From: Megalobrama amblycephala
Lineage: Eukaryota > Chordata > Actinopteri > Cypriniformes > Xenocyprididae
DNA: 64,000 nt
Assembly (NCBI RefSeq): GCF_018812025.1
Contig: NC_063049.1
Span: 17,487,258-17,551,257, forward strand
Reading direction: 5' to 3'
A program made the position numbers and the translations under genes. Of the stretch, positions 46,360 through 57,290 are shown piece after piece. Each line of letters begins with the position of its first letter. Position 1 is the stretch's first letter. Below the pieces are notes generated by a model. The model saw only the letters and a program-made list of their open reading frames with translations, had not been told where the DNA came from and did not search any database.

Positions 46360-46660
46360 CCGTGGTTACCCAAACCACCTGACCTACCGTGGTTATCCAA
46401 ACCACCTGACCTACCGTGGTTACCCAGACCACCTGACCTGCTGTGGCTGCCCAAGCCACCTGACCCGCCTGACCTGCCGTGGTTGCTCAAGTCACCTGAC
46501 CTGCCGAGGTTACCCAAGCCACCTGATCCCCATGGCCTTCTGACACTCCGGACTCACCATGGCTGCCCGTGGCACCTGACCCGCCATGGCTGCCCGTAGC
46601 ACCTGACCCGCCATGGCTGCCCGTAGCACCTGACCCGCCATGGCGGCCCGGGAACCTGCA
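46360..46660 (+). repeat. 27-bp repeats, two related families
   Basis: CACCTGACCTACCGTGGTTA-type units (46360-46530) pass into CCATGGCTGCCCGTAGCACC-type units (46555-46650). Reading frames on both strands here are repeat artefacts. Confidence 0.85.
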
Positions 46661-46766
46661 TTGGAGACTCCGTTCCTGTCCGCCACTAGAGCTCCAATGC
46701 ACCCACCCCCCTCCCTATTGGTGTCATCTACGCCGCGAGGACGCGCCTTCCGGGAGGGGGGCGTTA

Positions 46767-47179
46767 TGTCACGATCACGTCTGTTCCTGTCACATCCCGG
46801 ACTACATTTCCCATGATCCTCCATTGCTCATCACCTGCACTCACTTCACAATCACTCCACACTAATCACCACACCCAGCTGCCACACATTACCTGGACTA
46901 TAAAAGACTCATACACACACCACCTCACCGCGAAGTCTTGTTTCCTCAGTGTACAATTCCAAGCGTTATTTCCCTGTTTACCTGTTTGTTACTGTTCCTG
47001 CCTGATTCCTGTTTTATGACCCATTGCTGCCTGCCTCGATCCTTGCCTGTACCCTGACTACGACTCTGCCTGTTCCTTATTGCTCCTGTTTGTTCCTGTT
47101 TGACCCTGCCTGTACGACCACGCTCACTTCAAATAAAACGCTGCATTTGGATCTTACTCTGAGTCCTACCTTCGTTACA
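46767..47179 (+). repeat. 3' LTR
   Basis: 413 bp, nearly identical to the 5' LTR except for the missing duplicated segment and single-base changes. Confidence 0.95.
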
Positions 47180-47892
47180 GGTAGCCTACTTTTTAAAATA
47201 GGTAACGCAAGTAACTTTGTTTCCCATTTATTGTCTGACACCTCTTCAGTCCCCATGTTGAGGGAATCGAGAGTAAGTGCAGAGACGTTGTGTGCACTGT
47301 TTAAACATGATGCTTATTGTTGTTCTAGACTAAATGTGAACAGGCATTTACTCATCTCACTTGAAAAAGCAGAATGAATGAATAAAGACTTTGAAATGCA
47401 CACTCAGAATATTATGCAAACCTACAATAATTAAATGTTAAATTACACAAATCTATTTAATCTCTCTTTATTAACCAATGTCTTTGCTTCTGACCTTCTT
47501 TGATCCAATTCAACCATACTAATAACCAAAATTGTATTTCATTTAATTATTTATTTATTTGTTTATTTATTTATTTATTTATGTGAGGTAAGAGTGCTGA
47601 ACTTTCTTCTCCTGTGTCCTATTCTTCTTCAATCCAGAGTGGCAGCACAGCTAAAAGGTTTGTTTGAGCTGAGCTCTCTACTGTACAGGCATGAAATTAC
47701 ATTTCCTTCACTCTGAGGCTTATTCATTTCACTTTTGGTTTGAAAGGGTCTTTACATTTGCCAGAAGTAGAACGCAAATAAGCTAAGCCCAGGTGAGAAA
47801 TTAACACACCACATTGCTTTCCCTAAAAGTAACTAAGTAATGCAATTAGTTATTTTTTTAGGGAGTAACACAAGTAACTCTCCCCAGCACTG

Positions 47893-48430
47893 GCGTTGAT
47901 TCTGTGGTCACTACTTGCAAAACAAAGCCCTGGTGTAATCACACATGCTCTAAGAAGTACTGTACCCAGTAAGAAAGATTTTTTTTGTTTTTTTTTTTTT
48001 TGTGGCCATAAAATAATGCTTTTAATTCGTTTTCTTGGAGTTGATCGATGATTATTAGTGTTTGCTGGACGAACAGGTTAATTGATTGTTATAATAATTC
48101 TGCTACATCAAGCTAATTCTTACATCTGATCCAATTATTTCTAATTATAACGAGTTATGATTAATTATTTCCATTTGAGCTAATTTGCTAAAGTATATTT
48201 ATTGTAATTTGTATGTCACTGATGTCATGCATGTCTAATTTTCAAACTGAAACTCACAATTACCTTTCCAAAAAAAAAAAAAAGAAAAAAAAGTATCATT
48301 CCTCATTTGCTTGAATAGCTATTTGTAGAATATTGTTATATCATCATAACACATTAATAATGTGCTTATGAATTAGTTTGGGCTCCAAAACTCTGTCTCA
48401 TGACAATTAAATCATCCTTCGCAAAGTGCA
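47893..48430. other. Intergenic, unassigned
   Basis: T and A runs near 47980 and 48270. No exon recognised. Confidence 0.4.
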
Positions 48431-48436
48431 TTTATT
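48431..48436 (-). terminator. Poly(A) signal of the otospiralin-like gene
   Basis: TTTATT on the + strand is AATAAA on the minus strand, 221 bp beyond the stop codon, a normal distance. Confidence 0.5.
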
Positions 48437-48656
48437 GCTGTGCTGATTTACATAATGTGCATAATGTTGTGCTTACAATAAACATCTTTGAAGAGTGAGC
48501 GAGAGAAAAAACGTAAAAATGATTCACAGATGAGAGAAAGACCGCAAGGTGATATGCTACTCCATAAGGAAAAGACATGTAATAGATATAACCCAGGCAG
48601 CTAATGGAGGGGAAACTGTACACAGAGGAAGCCCAGCGGGAAAAGACAATGGCATG

Positions 48657-48889
48657 TTATTTTAAGTCTTCAACTTCCAGCTCTTGATGGTCCACTTGCC
48701 CTGGAGTACTTCCGTAACCTAGAAAACCAGCAATAGGAAAGTGAGACCAGTAGTTTCTCGCCAAGCCCAGCAGCGTGTCATATCCGCTCTGAGATCGCAA
48801 CTCATCCACCCAGCCGTAGAAATCAGAGGACCACAGGTTCCAGTATGGTAGACTCCTCTTCACCCTGATCTCCCTGTGAGCTGGAACAC
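48657..48889 (-). CDS. otos: otospiralin-like exon 2 (mature domain)
   Basis: The minus-strand acceptor tctgtaag gives the only phase that joins the signal peptide in frame to GVPAHREIRVKRSLPYW. The frame stays open to TAA at 48657-48659. The exon holds the whole otospiralin core. Confidence 0.88.
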
Positions 48890-49482
48890 CTTACAGACAA
48901 AGAAACAACAAGGCTATGTCTTCAGGCACATTTATATTTATTTTTTATTTTTCAGTATTTAACACAAATACATTTCTTTTATAGCTCTCAAAACGCACAG
49001 AATGAGAGATGACATAATTTCTAATTTCTCAGAGAATCTCAAATATTTAAGACTGCTATGAAGTAACTCGAATAACCTTCATCTGAAGGAAGATATCTTC
49101 TCCCTTTTTATAACTACTTCAGGACTGGGAAGAAAACATAGTGAAGTATGTGCTGACATGACTGATATAGCACTCTTACATAACATTTAGTTACTTCCAC
49201 AGTTTTAAACTCTTTATTGGCTAAATGCCTGTGTAATTAGCTCCCATAATGCTCCTGAGCCAGACGTGCTGGCCAAATATTTGGACTGTTCAGTCCGGTG
49301 GTGTTAATGGATCTGGCTAAAGCTGGAACAGACCAGCGCACAGCCAAAATAAGCAGCATTAAAATAAATACTCAAGTATTGTTAATCACATCAGCAGATG
49401 GGAGAATTGAGATCTTACCTGCTGCACAGAAGAAAATCGTCAGGAAGGTGCAGAAGAGCACGAATACGCGGATATGAGACAT
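48657..49482 (-). CDS. otos: Otospiralin-like secreted protein, 98 residues, two coding exons
   Basis: Otospiralin is a small secreted protein known from inner-ear fibrocytes; its molecular activity is unknown. The minus-strand exons 49482-49419 and 48889-48657 join in phase (64 + 233 bp = 99 codons). Residues 1-21 (MSHIRVFVLFCTFLTIFFCAA) are a signal peptide. A linker with EIRVKR follows, then the family core: SLPYWNLWSSDFYGWV, then LLGLARNYWSHFP and GFLGY. This matches the mammalian pattern of PYW, SxSDFW, A(R)xxxxHFP and xLGF. The tail is acidic (QELEVEDLK). RVKR fits the minimal furin consensus RxKR just before the conserved core. It may be a fish paralogue rather than strict otos. An AATAAA on the minus strand lies at 48431-48436. 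Confidence 0.88.
49419..49482 (-). CDS. otos: otospiralin-like exon 1 (signal peptide)
   Basis: The ATG is read from CAT at 49480-49482. Twenty-one codons and one base end at AG before gtaaga, a strong donor. The hydrophobic core FVLFCTFLTIFFCAA predicts secretion. A minus-strand acceptor-like ttgttcag lies about 20 bp upstream, suggesting this exon begins with a short 5' UTR. Confidence 0.85.
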
Positions 49483-49502
49483 CACGTCCCCCTGTGTGCT
49501 GA

Positions 49503-50307
49503 ACAAATCAAGGGAGAGAATGATTGCAAAAATCCTATTTCATTAGGTTTATGATATCACATAATGAAATTAATAAGCTCTTATTAGTCAAATAGGCTCA
49601 ATACAGCTCTGTGACTTCAATACAAACACTCGTTCAGCTTGGAAGTCTCTGAAGAAATGTATACTTTTTTTTTGTTGTTGTTGAAAAAGACCCATTTCGC
49701 AGTCATTACTCATTGCATATTGTGTCACACTTACAAAGTCATTTTAAATGCAAATCATGCAAATTTGTAATTAGAAAATATCAACTTAGTAAAGTTTTGT
49801 TCTAAGTAACAAAGTGTGAAAATTGCAACACAACTGTCCAATTTCCCGAAGTAGCCTATGCATATTTCTAAAGTCCAATTTTCCAAAAAACTTTTTCAAT
49901 ACTACTTTTTGTATGGTCTCCAGTCTATTATTCATGTGACAGGTGAAGGCTATTCCATTCCTTTTCCGAAAGAAGAAATCAAAATGGATCTAATCAAGAC
50001 AACACATCTCTAGTTTAAGAGACTCCTCCGGAAGCTGTGTAGAATGGGCAAAAAACTAAGACTGGACATAAACTATGATAAACTAAGTTTATGGATGGAT
50101 GAATTAGTTTTAAGTTGGTCACATCTATGGGACATTCAGCTGAAACCATGATAAAAACTAATTCCTGAACATCTTAAAGTGAATTGCAGTTAAAGAATAC
50201 AGCATTTATTTGAAATAATATTTACTGTAATTTTTTATCATCAGTCTTGCTGAATAAAAGTATTAGTTTTCAAAATGATGCTGTCAGATCTATGAGAGGA
50301 AACTTAC
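49503..50307. other. Possible 5' intron of the otospiralin-like gene
   Basis: Bounded on the minus strand by GTAAGT at 50307 and TTCAG near 49503. No repeat recognised. Confidence 0.35.
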
Positions 50308-50350
50308 CTAGAAGTAAGAAGCAGAGAAAGACCTGTAAGAGTGAGTCTAA
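50308..50350 (-). other. Possible 5' UTR exon of the otospiralin-like gene
   Basis: The minus strand has a perfect donor, TAG then gtaagt, at 50307. It could pair with the acceptor ttgttcag near 49503, upstream of the signal-peptide exon. The right end and transcription start are unknown. Confidence 0.35.
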
Positions 50351-51140
50351 ACACTATGGACTGAGCTTGTGTCTGTCCTTCTCAAATCAGTATTCTGCTA
50401 CTGAACAGCAAATAACAGCAAGAAAAGATGCCACATTCTTCTTCCAAACCAGACACAGCATGTTCATGTTACTTCAGCGGTGAGGACTGTTTTTGATTGC
50501 ACCGACAGAAGAAATAGCCAGGTAGACAAGCAGAAGTAAAAGAAAAAAGGCTTGCCGGTACATTTACTGGTCACAATGCCATTCATGTTTATACAAGATT
50601 GTATTTACATGACAGATTTCAGGAGTGGGAGTGAAAACCATATGTCGTCAGCACAGACAGAGAGACAGAGACTGAACTACCTTCACATCCTCACTGCGTT
50701 CATCAGCACAATGTTCATCCTGTCTGACAAATCATCCAGAGAGAAAACCTTGCCAATCACACATCTATTCAAACAGTGCATGTGAATGAGGATTGTGGAT
50801 AGTTTTTTACATGGTGATCCAACCTTGAAAATCTAAAAGAAAACAAAAGAATATTCATGTTAGATGACAACCTATCCACAAAATAGGTGTGACAACTGTC
50901 CTGTACAGAATGGCAAATTCAGGGCATCAAAGTGGTAATCAGTGCATGAGCTAAAAGATTTTCAATACAGAATATGTGTGCAGGTGAGAAACTGCAATCT
51001 CTAGACAATGAATAATTCAAACAAACAATAAGAAAAGAACAGGAATATTAAAGAAAGAAAAAGAAATCAGACAAATTTATTTAGCTGAAACAGTTGCCAA
51101 ACGGTAAGTTTCATTGTTGTCATTGCAACATATTGTTGCT
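50351..51140. other. Upstream flank of the otospiralin-like gene, unassigned
   Basis: No further exon or clear core promoter on the minus strand was found. Confidence 0.35.
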
Positions 51141-51154
51141 TCCATTCTCGTTTT

Positions 51155-51290
51155 TAAGCCTGTTCACACCAAGAATGATAACCACGCTGATAACTAAATG
51201 TTTTATCATTATAAATGAGATGGTAACGAGATGATAGATGACAAATGCACAACAACAAAGAACAATACACTAATATGAATATAAGCTGAT
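51155..51290. repeat. Decayed MITE fragment
   Basis: The phrase CCTGTTCACACCAAGAATGATAAC is a common fish repeat start. No mate end. It sits where the 5' LTR of the next element would be expected. Confidence 0.45.
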
Positions 51291-53241
51291 CAAGTGGCTA
51301 AGGTGATACGCAACATCTATTAGCACACAAACATGTTATTGCTCATGTTGGGACTGGTGAGCAGCTCCATAGTGCTAGACCAGCTACATTAGAGGCAGCC
51401 ATAAATTTGGCTTCAGAGCTTGAACTTATTCGAGAATTAGAGCATAGTCAAACTACACCTGTAGCTAGGGTGCATGGAGTGTTCACTTCTAATGATGCAC
51501 AAATGGCTATTTTGCTTGAAACTGTGGAGAGCTTCAGCCAGGATGTTAGAGCTTTACAGGTGACCATTCAAAATCTTACTAAATCCCAAGCTAATAAAAG
51601 AATTCCAAGCTCCTTTTAGGGTCCCTTAGCACTCTGAGTCACAGGGTCCCAGTCAGGGCCTGAGAGGCTGTGGTGATGAGTGCTGGGAGTGTAACTGTTA
51701 CCATCATTTGAGAAAGGAGTGCCCTTATGAACAGGGAAAATAAAGGGGGTGAGTAAAGAAGGCCAAATGCTCGCCCCCCTCCCTGATTATACGCCTCATG
51801 ATTACACAGTTCAGTGTTTCTTACAGAAAAGGTGGCTTGATTTGTGACGTGTTACAGAAGCACAGATTTCTGTAGTATTGAATTTCTGTAGTATTGAAAA
51901 AAGTTGTGAAATTGATTTTTGGCAAAAACCAACGGAGGGAGGTTCTGAATTGGCTCCCTATTTAGGGAAGGTGTCTGTAGCTGATGGTAGACAAATGAAG
52001 ATCTTGGGGAAGTGGTCAACTGTATGTCAGATAGAGATGTTGGCTCTGGACACAGATTTTTTAGTAGCCAATATATTCTTGCAGGAAATAATTTTGGGCA
52101 CTGATTTCCTGATGAAATTTGGTGCAGTAATTGACTTGAGTGCACAATGTTGTACCTTAATGGGAATGTGTCTGCCTTTACATGTGGGTAATGTAAATGA
52201 TAAGACCAGGACTTGTATCAGTAAAGGAGGATATGATTGTCCCTCCAAGAAGTGAGGTTATAATTGATGGTAATGTTGAAGGGGTGGGGCTAGAGTGTAT
52301 AGAAGGGATGTTGGAAGGGTTGATAGGTTACTGATGTCTTGGTGGCTCGTTTGTTATGTAGGGTGGAAAAAGAGGTGTTGCCACTAAGGGTCATTAATTT
52401 AACAAGTGATGGACTTACATTAAGAAGAGGGATAATATTGTAACCCCGTGTACTGATGTTCAGATAGTAGATAGTGCAGTTACTACCCCAACATCACTCA
52501 AAGACTCTGGAGCAACCATGGACAGCAGAAGTACTGTTGCAATATCTGGGGTTGCATAACAGGGATTTGGAACCAACATAATTACAAGTAATCCAAAAGT
52601 AACTATCTCTCTGATTTTTAGTAAGGATGACACAGATCTAGGGCAGACCCATAACCCTCCATCAAATTCACACGGGTGATGTGAAACCCATTAGAATGGC
52701 TCCTTGTTGGTTACCAGTCCATCTGCAACATGAGGTGGTAGACCATGTGAAGCAGATGCAGGAAAGTGGTATTATACGGCCATCATGGAGTCCTTGGGCC
52801 GCCCCTGTTGTTCCGGTGAGAAAAAAAGATGGCGGGTTGAAATTTTGTGTTGACTATTGTAAATTAAATGATGTCACTAGAAAGGATGTGTATTCCCTTC
52901 CACGCTTCGATGGCGCATTAGATAGTCTAACACATGTGCAGTGGTTTTCTACTCTGGATTTGGCCAGTGGTTACTGGTAGGTGGAAGTGGACCCTAAAGA
53001 TTGGCCCAAGACTGCATTTATAACAAGACAGGGGTTATTTGAATTTAATGTTCTTCCTTTTGGTCTATCCAATAGTTAGCTCCGATTTTAGCTTATCCAG
53101 ACTCCCAGCGCCTTTTCATCCAATGCAAGTGATTCTGGGATAAGGGCTCGTCACAGGAAGTAGATGGCCTGGAGCGAGTGGTGGTCTATGAAAGTAGAAC
53201 CCCGAGTAAACATCAATGAAAATATGCCACCACAAAGTAAG

Positions 53242-53244
53242 AAA

Positions 53245-53296
<52 letters not shown>

Positions 53297-53306
53297 AAAA
53301 GAAAGT
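53242..53306. repeat. (GAAA)n microsatellite
   Basis: About fourteen AAAG-type units within the decayed pol. Reading frames across it are artefacts. Confidence 0.95.
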
Positions 53307-54406
53307 GTGGTCATGTTCACAAAGTATTTTAAACATTTCCTATTAGGGAAATTGTTATTGTTGCGAACATATAATTCTCTTCAGTGGTTACATAATTTTC
53401 AGGGGTGGAAGGCCAATTTTGTTGGAACAATTGGCTGCCTTACAATATACGATTGTTCGTCAACCTGGTAAGGACCATACTAAAATGCAGATGCATTGTC
53501 AAGGTTGCCTGCTTATTTAGGGGATTCCATTGTTAACTCTGTTAGCCAGGTAGAAGTTGAAATAAGTTTGTGCTTTGGAACAGGGGGAGATATTGGATCA
53601 AGAAGTAAGTAGGGTGGAAGGAGAGAAGAGAGGAGAGAATAATCTAACAATAGCCCAACAAAGTGATTCAGAGCTGAGTTTGTTGTTAAAACTGAAGAAT
53701 CAGGGAGGAAGTAGATGGGAGATTATGAACTTTACTTATCCATCCCTTAAAAAGTATGCCTTGGTTTAGGAACAGATACAGGTCCAGGGGCAGAGGTTAG
53801 TGAGGGTGATGGTGCCAGAAATTTTAGGGCTGTTGCATAATACATCTACTGGAGCACATTTGAGAGTGCAAAACATACAAGGGAAGGTGGGGAATCATTT
53901 TTATTGGCCGGGGTGGCACAGGGTGAAGCATTGATGTCAGGAATGTCCTGAGTGTGCAGTTAATAAGGAGATCGGTCCAGCCCCCCCGTGTCTCCCTTAT
54001 TCCTTTTGAACGAGTTGCATTTGACATATAAGGTCCCCTTCCTAAGACCATTTAAAAACAAATATGTTTTGGTGGTAGGGGATTATCTGTGGACAGAGGC
54101 CTATTCGCTCCCTAACCAGGAAGCAAAAACAGTAGCCAGAGTTTTTGTAGAGGAGTGGGTTTATCGTTATGGAACCCCTATAAGCCTATAATCTGACGAA
54201 GCTAGGAATTTTGAACCAGATTTATTTGGGGAACTGTGCCAATTGCTAGATATTTATAGGACAATGACATCTCCATACCAGCCTCAGTCAGAAGGTACGA
54301 TTGAGAGGTTTAACCATACTGTGCTGTCTATGCTGTCTTTTTATGTAGATGACAATCAGCAGAACTGGGATGTCCTGCTGCCCTATGTGATGATGGCATA
54401 TAGGAG

Positions 54407-55498
54407 TGTGATAGATGTGACCAGTATAGGGAAAAAGATCACGGAGGCAGCAGCTTCTGCAAAAGCTTAAAGGTTTATTTCCACAGAATATAGTTACACA
54501 AAAATATAAATGCTAGCCCAACTGAGGAAAACCAAAATGTAAAGGAAAAAAAAAGGAAGAAAAAAACAAACAAAAACTTATACAATAAACATGGGTCACT
54601 GCATTCTGGCTCTTAAAATACAAAGCTCTAGGAACTGCAGGACCTATTCTCCCAAAACAACACTAACTACAACAGACACAGCTCACAAACTTATACATTG
54701 GTGGCCAGCACCAATTAACAAGAAAAGGGGGAAGACATATACACATAATGGCCATTACACATTATAAACATATAAAAACATCAAATATACACAAACACCA
54801 CTTCAAATACCTATTTGTAGAATTACTTCGTTTATAACTTTGCTTAATTTATATATGTATATATGGCTGGGCGATATATCGCATGCGATTCTCACGCGCA
54901 TTTCGTCAGTAAAGCCGGTTCCCTGATTACCGCTAAATCGCCATCACCTGCTTTCAAATGGAGCGCCTTTTAATAGACAGAGCCCGATAATGAACCCGAT
55001 TTTGCGTGGCTTATCAGTGAACTACGGCTCTGTCTATTAAAAGGCGCTCCATTTGAAAGCAGGTGATGGCGATTTAGCGGTAATCAGGGAACCGGCTTTA
55101 CTGACGAAATGCGCGTGAGAATCGCATGCGATATATCGCCCAGCCCTATATGTATATACAAAGAGGAGAGAAACAGTCCTTGAAGTCCCCCTATGCAGAA
55201 ACACTAATTGTCCCGGCTAAATCATCGGCCGGAACTGTATATATAGGTCTGAAGTTTCCGCCCGAACCCCTTTTGATGGTGCACCAGCTCGCGGGACCCA
55301 GCCGTGACGGACAAACAAAAGAAATGGTAAGAATAAACAAACTACTCGTTAAAGAGTGTGCGCACTTAACTCCAAACGAAAGTTTAAATAAAGCTTATTA
55401 AACCAAATTAATGTTTTTGTCTCTTCTTTACGGTCAATAAATGTAATTAAATGCATAAACAAACTAACCTGACCAAAGCTCTGCAGACATCTGCCACA
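54407..55498. mobile_element. Solo LTR inserted in the Gypsy integrase, 5-bp target duplication
   Basis: It starts TGTGATAGATGTG and ends CATCTGCCACA. AGGAG flanks both sides (54402-54406 and 55499-55503). Deleting it with one target copy rejoins the interrupted integrase text (AYRS then SV). It is 1092 bp, about 797 bp without the MITE inside. No internal coding region is present, so it is a solo LTR from an unrelated element. Confidence 0.85.
54862..55148. mobile_element. Foldback hAT-type MITE, 287 bp, near-perfect palindrome
   Basis: Arms 54862-54984 and 55026-55148 match at 122 of 123 bases around a 41-base loop. The target duplication TATGTATA is at 54854-54861 and 55149-55156. The end consensus is TAGGGCTGGGCGATATATCG. 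Confidence 0.96.
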
Positions 55499-56640
55499 AG
55501 GAGTAGTGTTTGAATGGGATTTTACCCCATTCTGTTTGGCCAAGAGATGGTTTTGCCCATTGATGTAATGATAGGTGTAGTTGGTCAGGAGAGTGTCACA
55601 ACTGTGAATGAATATGTGGAGAATGTAGCTGAAAGTCTTTCTACAGTGGTAGGAGCAGTGAAAAAACACCAGGCTGGAGCATCAGAACGTCAAAAGCGTT
55701 TTGATTTTAGAGCCAAATTTCAGTATTATTCAGTGGGTGAGCTGGTGTGGTTAAAGAATAAGGCCAGAAAAAAGGGGGTGAGTCCAAAACTGCAGAAATG
55801 GTTTGAGTCCATATAGAATTTTGGAAAGGGTATCTGTATCGAATACAGCCATGCGGTGCTTTTTAATCAACTGAAACCTTATATTCCTTCTATGGTTGCA
55901 GAAGTAGCCATACTGGGACCAGAGCAGATCAGGAGACTACACCTAGCCAGACCACCTTGAGGAAAGAAAGGGGTCCACACTTTGGGTCTAGCTGGGTTTT
56001 CCGACAGTCACGGCCACCTCATCTTCCTGCGATAGATTCCCATTCACTTGCTGTCTCCATGACCACTGAGAGGTTTCAACCAGTGGTTTCACCTGCTCCA
56101 ATTGGGTTGTCTGTTCCACCTGTGCCACCTTCTGTTGGGGGCCTACTTCTGTTGCAGCTCTCTGTTGAGGCTGAGGTTTCTCATTCTCCTGCTACAATTC
56201 CAATCATCGAGGTGCCTTGCTCCTCCTGTGTTTCCTGATACAGCTGGGGTGTCCCTCTTATCTGCTGCACCCACTGACTCTGAGGGGGCTTACAAGAGTG
56301 ATTTGCCTGTGGCTGTGGCGCAGCTGTCTCCACCAGCCTTGTCTACAGTAGGACAAATGTCCCTGCCAACTGCGTTGGACTCTGGGGCCCCGGAATTTAC
56401 AAAAGGCCATAGTATAGAGGGGGGTCGACCTGTATGGACAAGAAAACCCACTGTGTGGTTCAAGGATAATGTTGGAACTGCTTAGGGACTCGAGGACAAG
56501 TCGATGTAATGAACCTGAAGGACACTGCATGACGTCACCCATAGTGACAAACACAGGAGTAGCATGCTAGGTGAGCATACCTGTGGACAATAAATTATAA
56601 TATGGTTTTAAAAGGGGGGAGGGGAAGACAAAGAAGGCTT

Positions 56641-57290
56641 CTTCTGATGTTTTGGTAAAGACACTGCAGTGTTCTTGGGTAAATAATAGGGGGTCATTTT
56701 GTGGCGTTCGTGGCTGGCTAGCATCACCGGCGCTGAAGAAAACCAGGTGACCACTTATTGGCCTGGAGGTAGATAGTGGGTAAAATCTATATAGAGAGGA
56801 AAGGGAATATAGGTGAACACTGGCAGGCTTCTTCCTGGAAAACTTCCTCTAACATTGCCATGGAGGGAAGGTTGTGTTTTTGCAGTGACTGTGGGGTGTC
56901 ATCGGATACGAACAGGGACATCCGAAATTATTTCATTCATTCAATGATATATGTATTGTCAGTTGTGCTCAGTTGCGTGTGATTATGTCCCTTTAAATGT
57001 GTTGGTTATCATGTATAGGACAAGGGATTTATTCTAAGAGGTTTCTAATGAAGTGTGCTGTGTATATGATATCTTACACTATTTATTGGTAGCTGTGAAG
57101 TTTGAACGCTTATTGGGTTCCTTTTTAATGTGTCCACTGTAGAATGAAATTAAATAACCAGTGTATGTAATCAGGAGACCAAAGAGTGAAAACGCCACAA
57201 GGCTGCTATTATTCTTAATACCGTTTATATTCTTTGTTGATAAGTCTGCTCTTGAGTGTGCATTAATTGCTCCCCCTGGACCTTACCAGG
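56641..57290. other. Possible 3' LTR remnant and unassigned sequence
   Basis: It follows the polypurine tract of the decayed Gypsy element, so the 3' LTR is expected here (perhaps from TGTGGCGTTC near 56700). Without a 5' copy it cannot be confirmed. Confidence 0.35.

Larger units (their letters stand above)
44204..47179 (+). mobile_element. Gag-only LTR retrotransposon (Sushi/Tf1-like self-priming features), complete with 5-bp target duplication
   Basis: Two LTRs (44204-44650 and 46767-47179) start TGTCACG and end TTCGTTACA. GGTAG flanks both sides (44199-44203 and 47180-47184). The LTRs differ mainly by a 34-bp length difference from a local duplication and a few substitutions, so the insertion looks young. 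The 2.1-kb interior has a gag-like start, no protease, reverse transcriptase or integrase, and four repeat arrays. A polypurine tract (GGGAGGGGGGCG, 46752-46763) sits just before the 3' LTR. It must depend on enzymes made elsewhere. Confidence 0.93.
43339..47892. mobile_element. hAT-type element that hosts the LTR retrotransposon and other insertions
   Basis: The left end CAGTGTTGGGG and the right end CCCCAGCACTG are inverted, with flanks GTGTTGAT (43331-43338) and GCGTTGAT (47893-47900), matching at 7 of 8 bases. The mirrored AAGTAACGCATTACTTT and TAACGCAAGTAAC tracts lie on either side of the LTR element. A palindromic MITE pair interrupts the left arm at 43352-44114. Confidence 0.8.
51360..56640 (+). 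pseudogene. Decayed Gypsy-type LTR retrotransposon (gag-pol remnants)
   Basis: Order of parts: a gag tail with a CCHC knuckle (CWECNCYHHLRKEC near 51690); a retropepsin C-terminal part (EIILGTDFLMKFGAVIDL near 52090); the start of a reverse transcriptase (ESGIIRPSWSPWAAPVVPVR, then FSTLDLASGYW and LPFGLSN, 52680-53075); a jump straight to RNase H-like text (ILAYPDSQRLF, YESR), with the palm motif of the polymerase deleted; then an integrase with HHCC-type CQECPEC, GDY, SDEARNFE and SEGTIERFN (53800-54330). The integrase is split by a solo LTR and resumes at 55504 (ILFGQEMVLPIDVM). Many stops. A polypurine tract, GGGGGGAGGGGAAG, lies near 56614. No LTR pair is identified. Confidence 0.88.

Noticed and set aside
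45038..46824. Long minus-strand frames such as repeats of ALGDQRRRDV, SVDTGDAAIL and HLVRRHRRCG
   Set aside because: They are the antisense of the minisatellites; unit lengths divisible by three keep all frames open.
53151..53346. Lys/Glu- or Phe/Leu/Ser-rich frames
   Set aside because: Translations of the (GAAA)n microsatellite.
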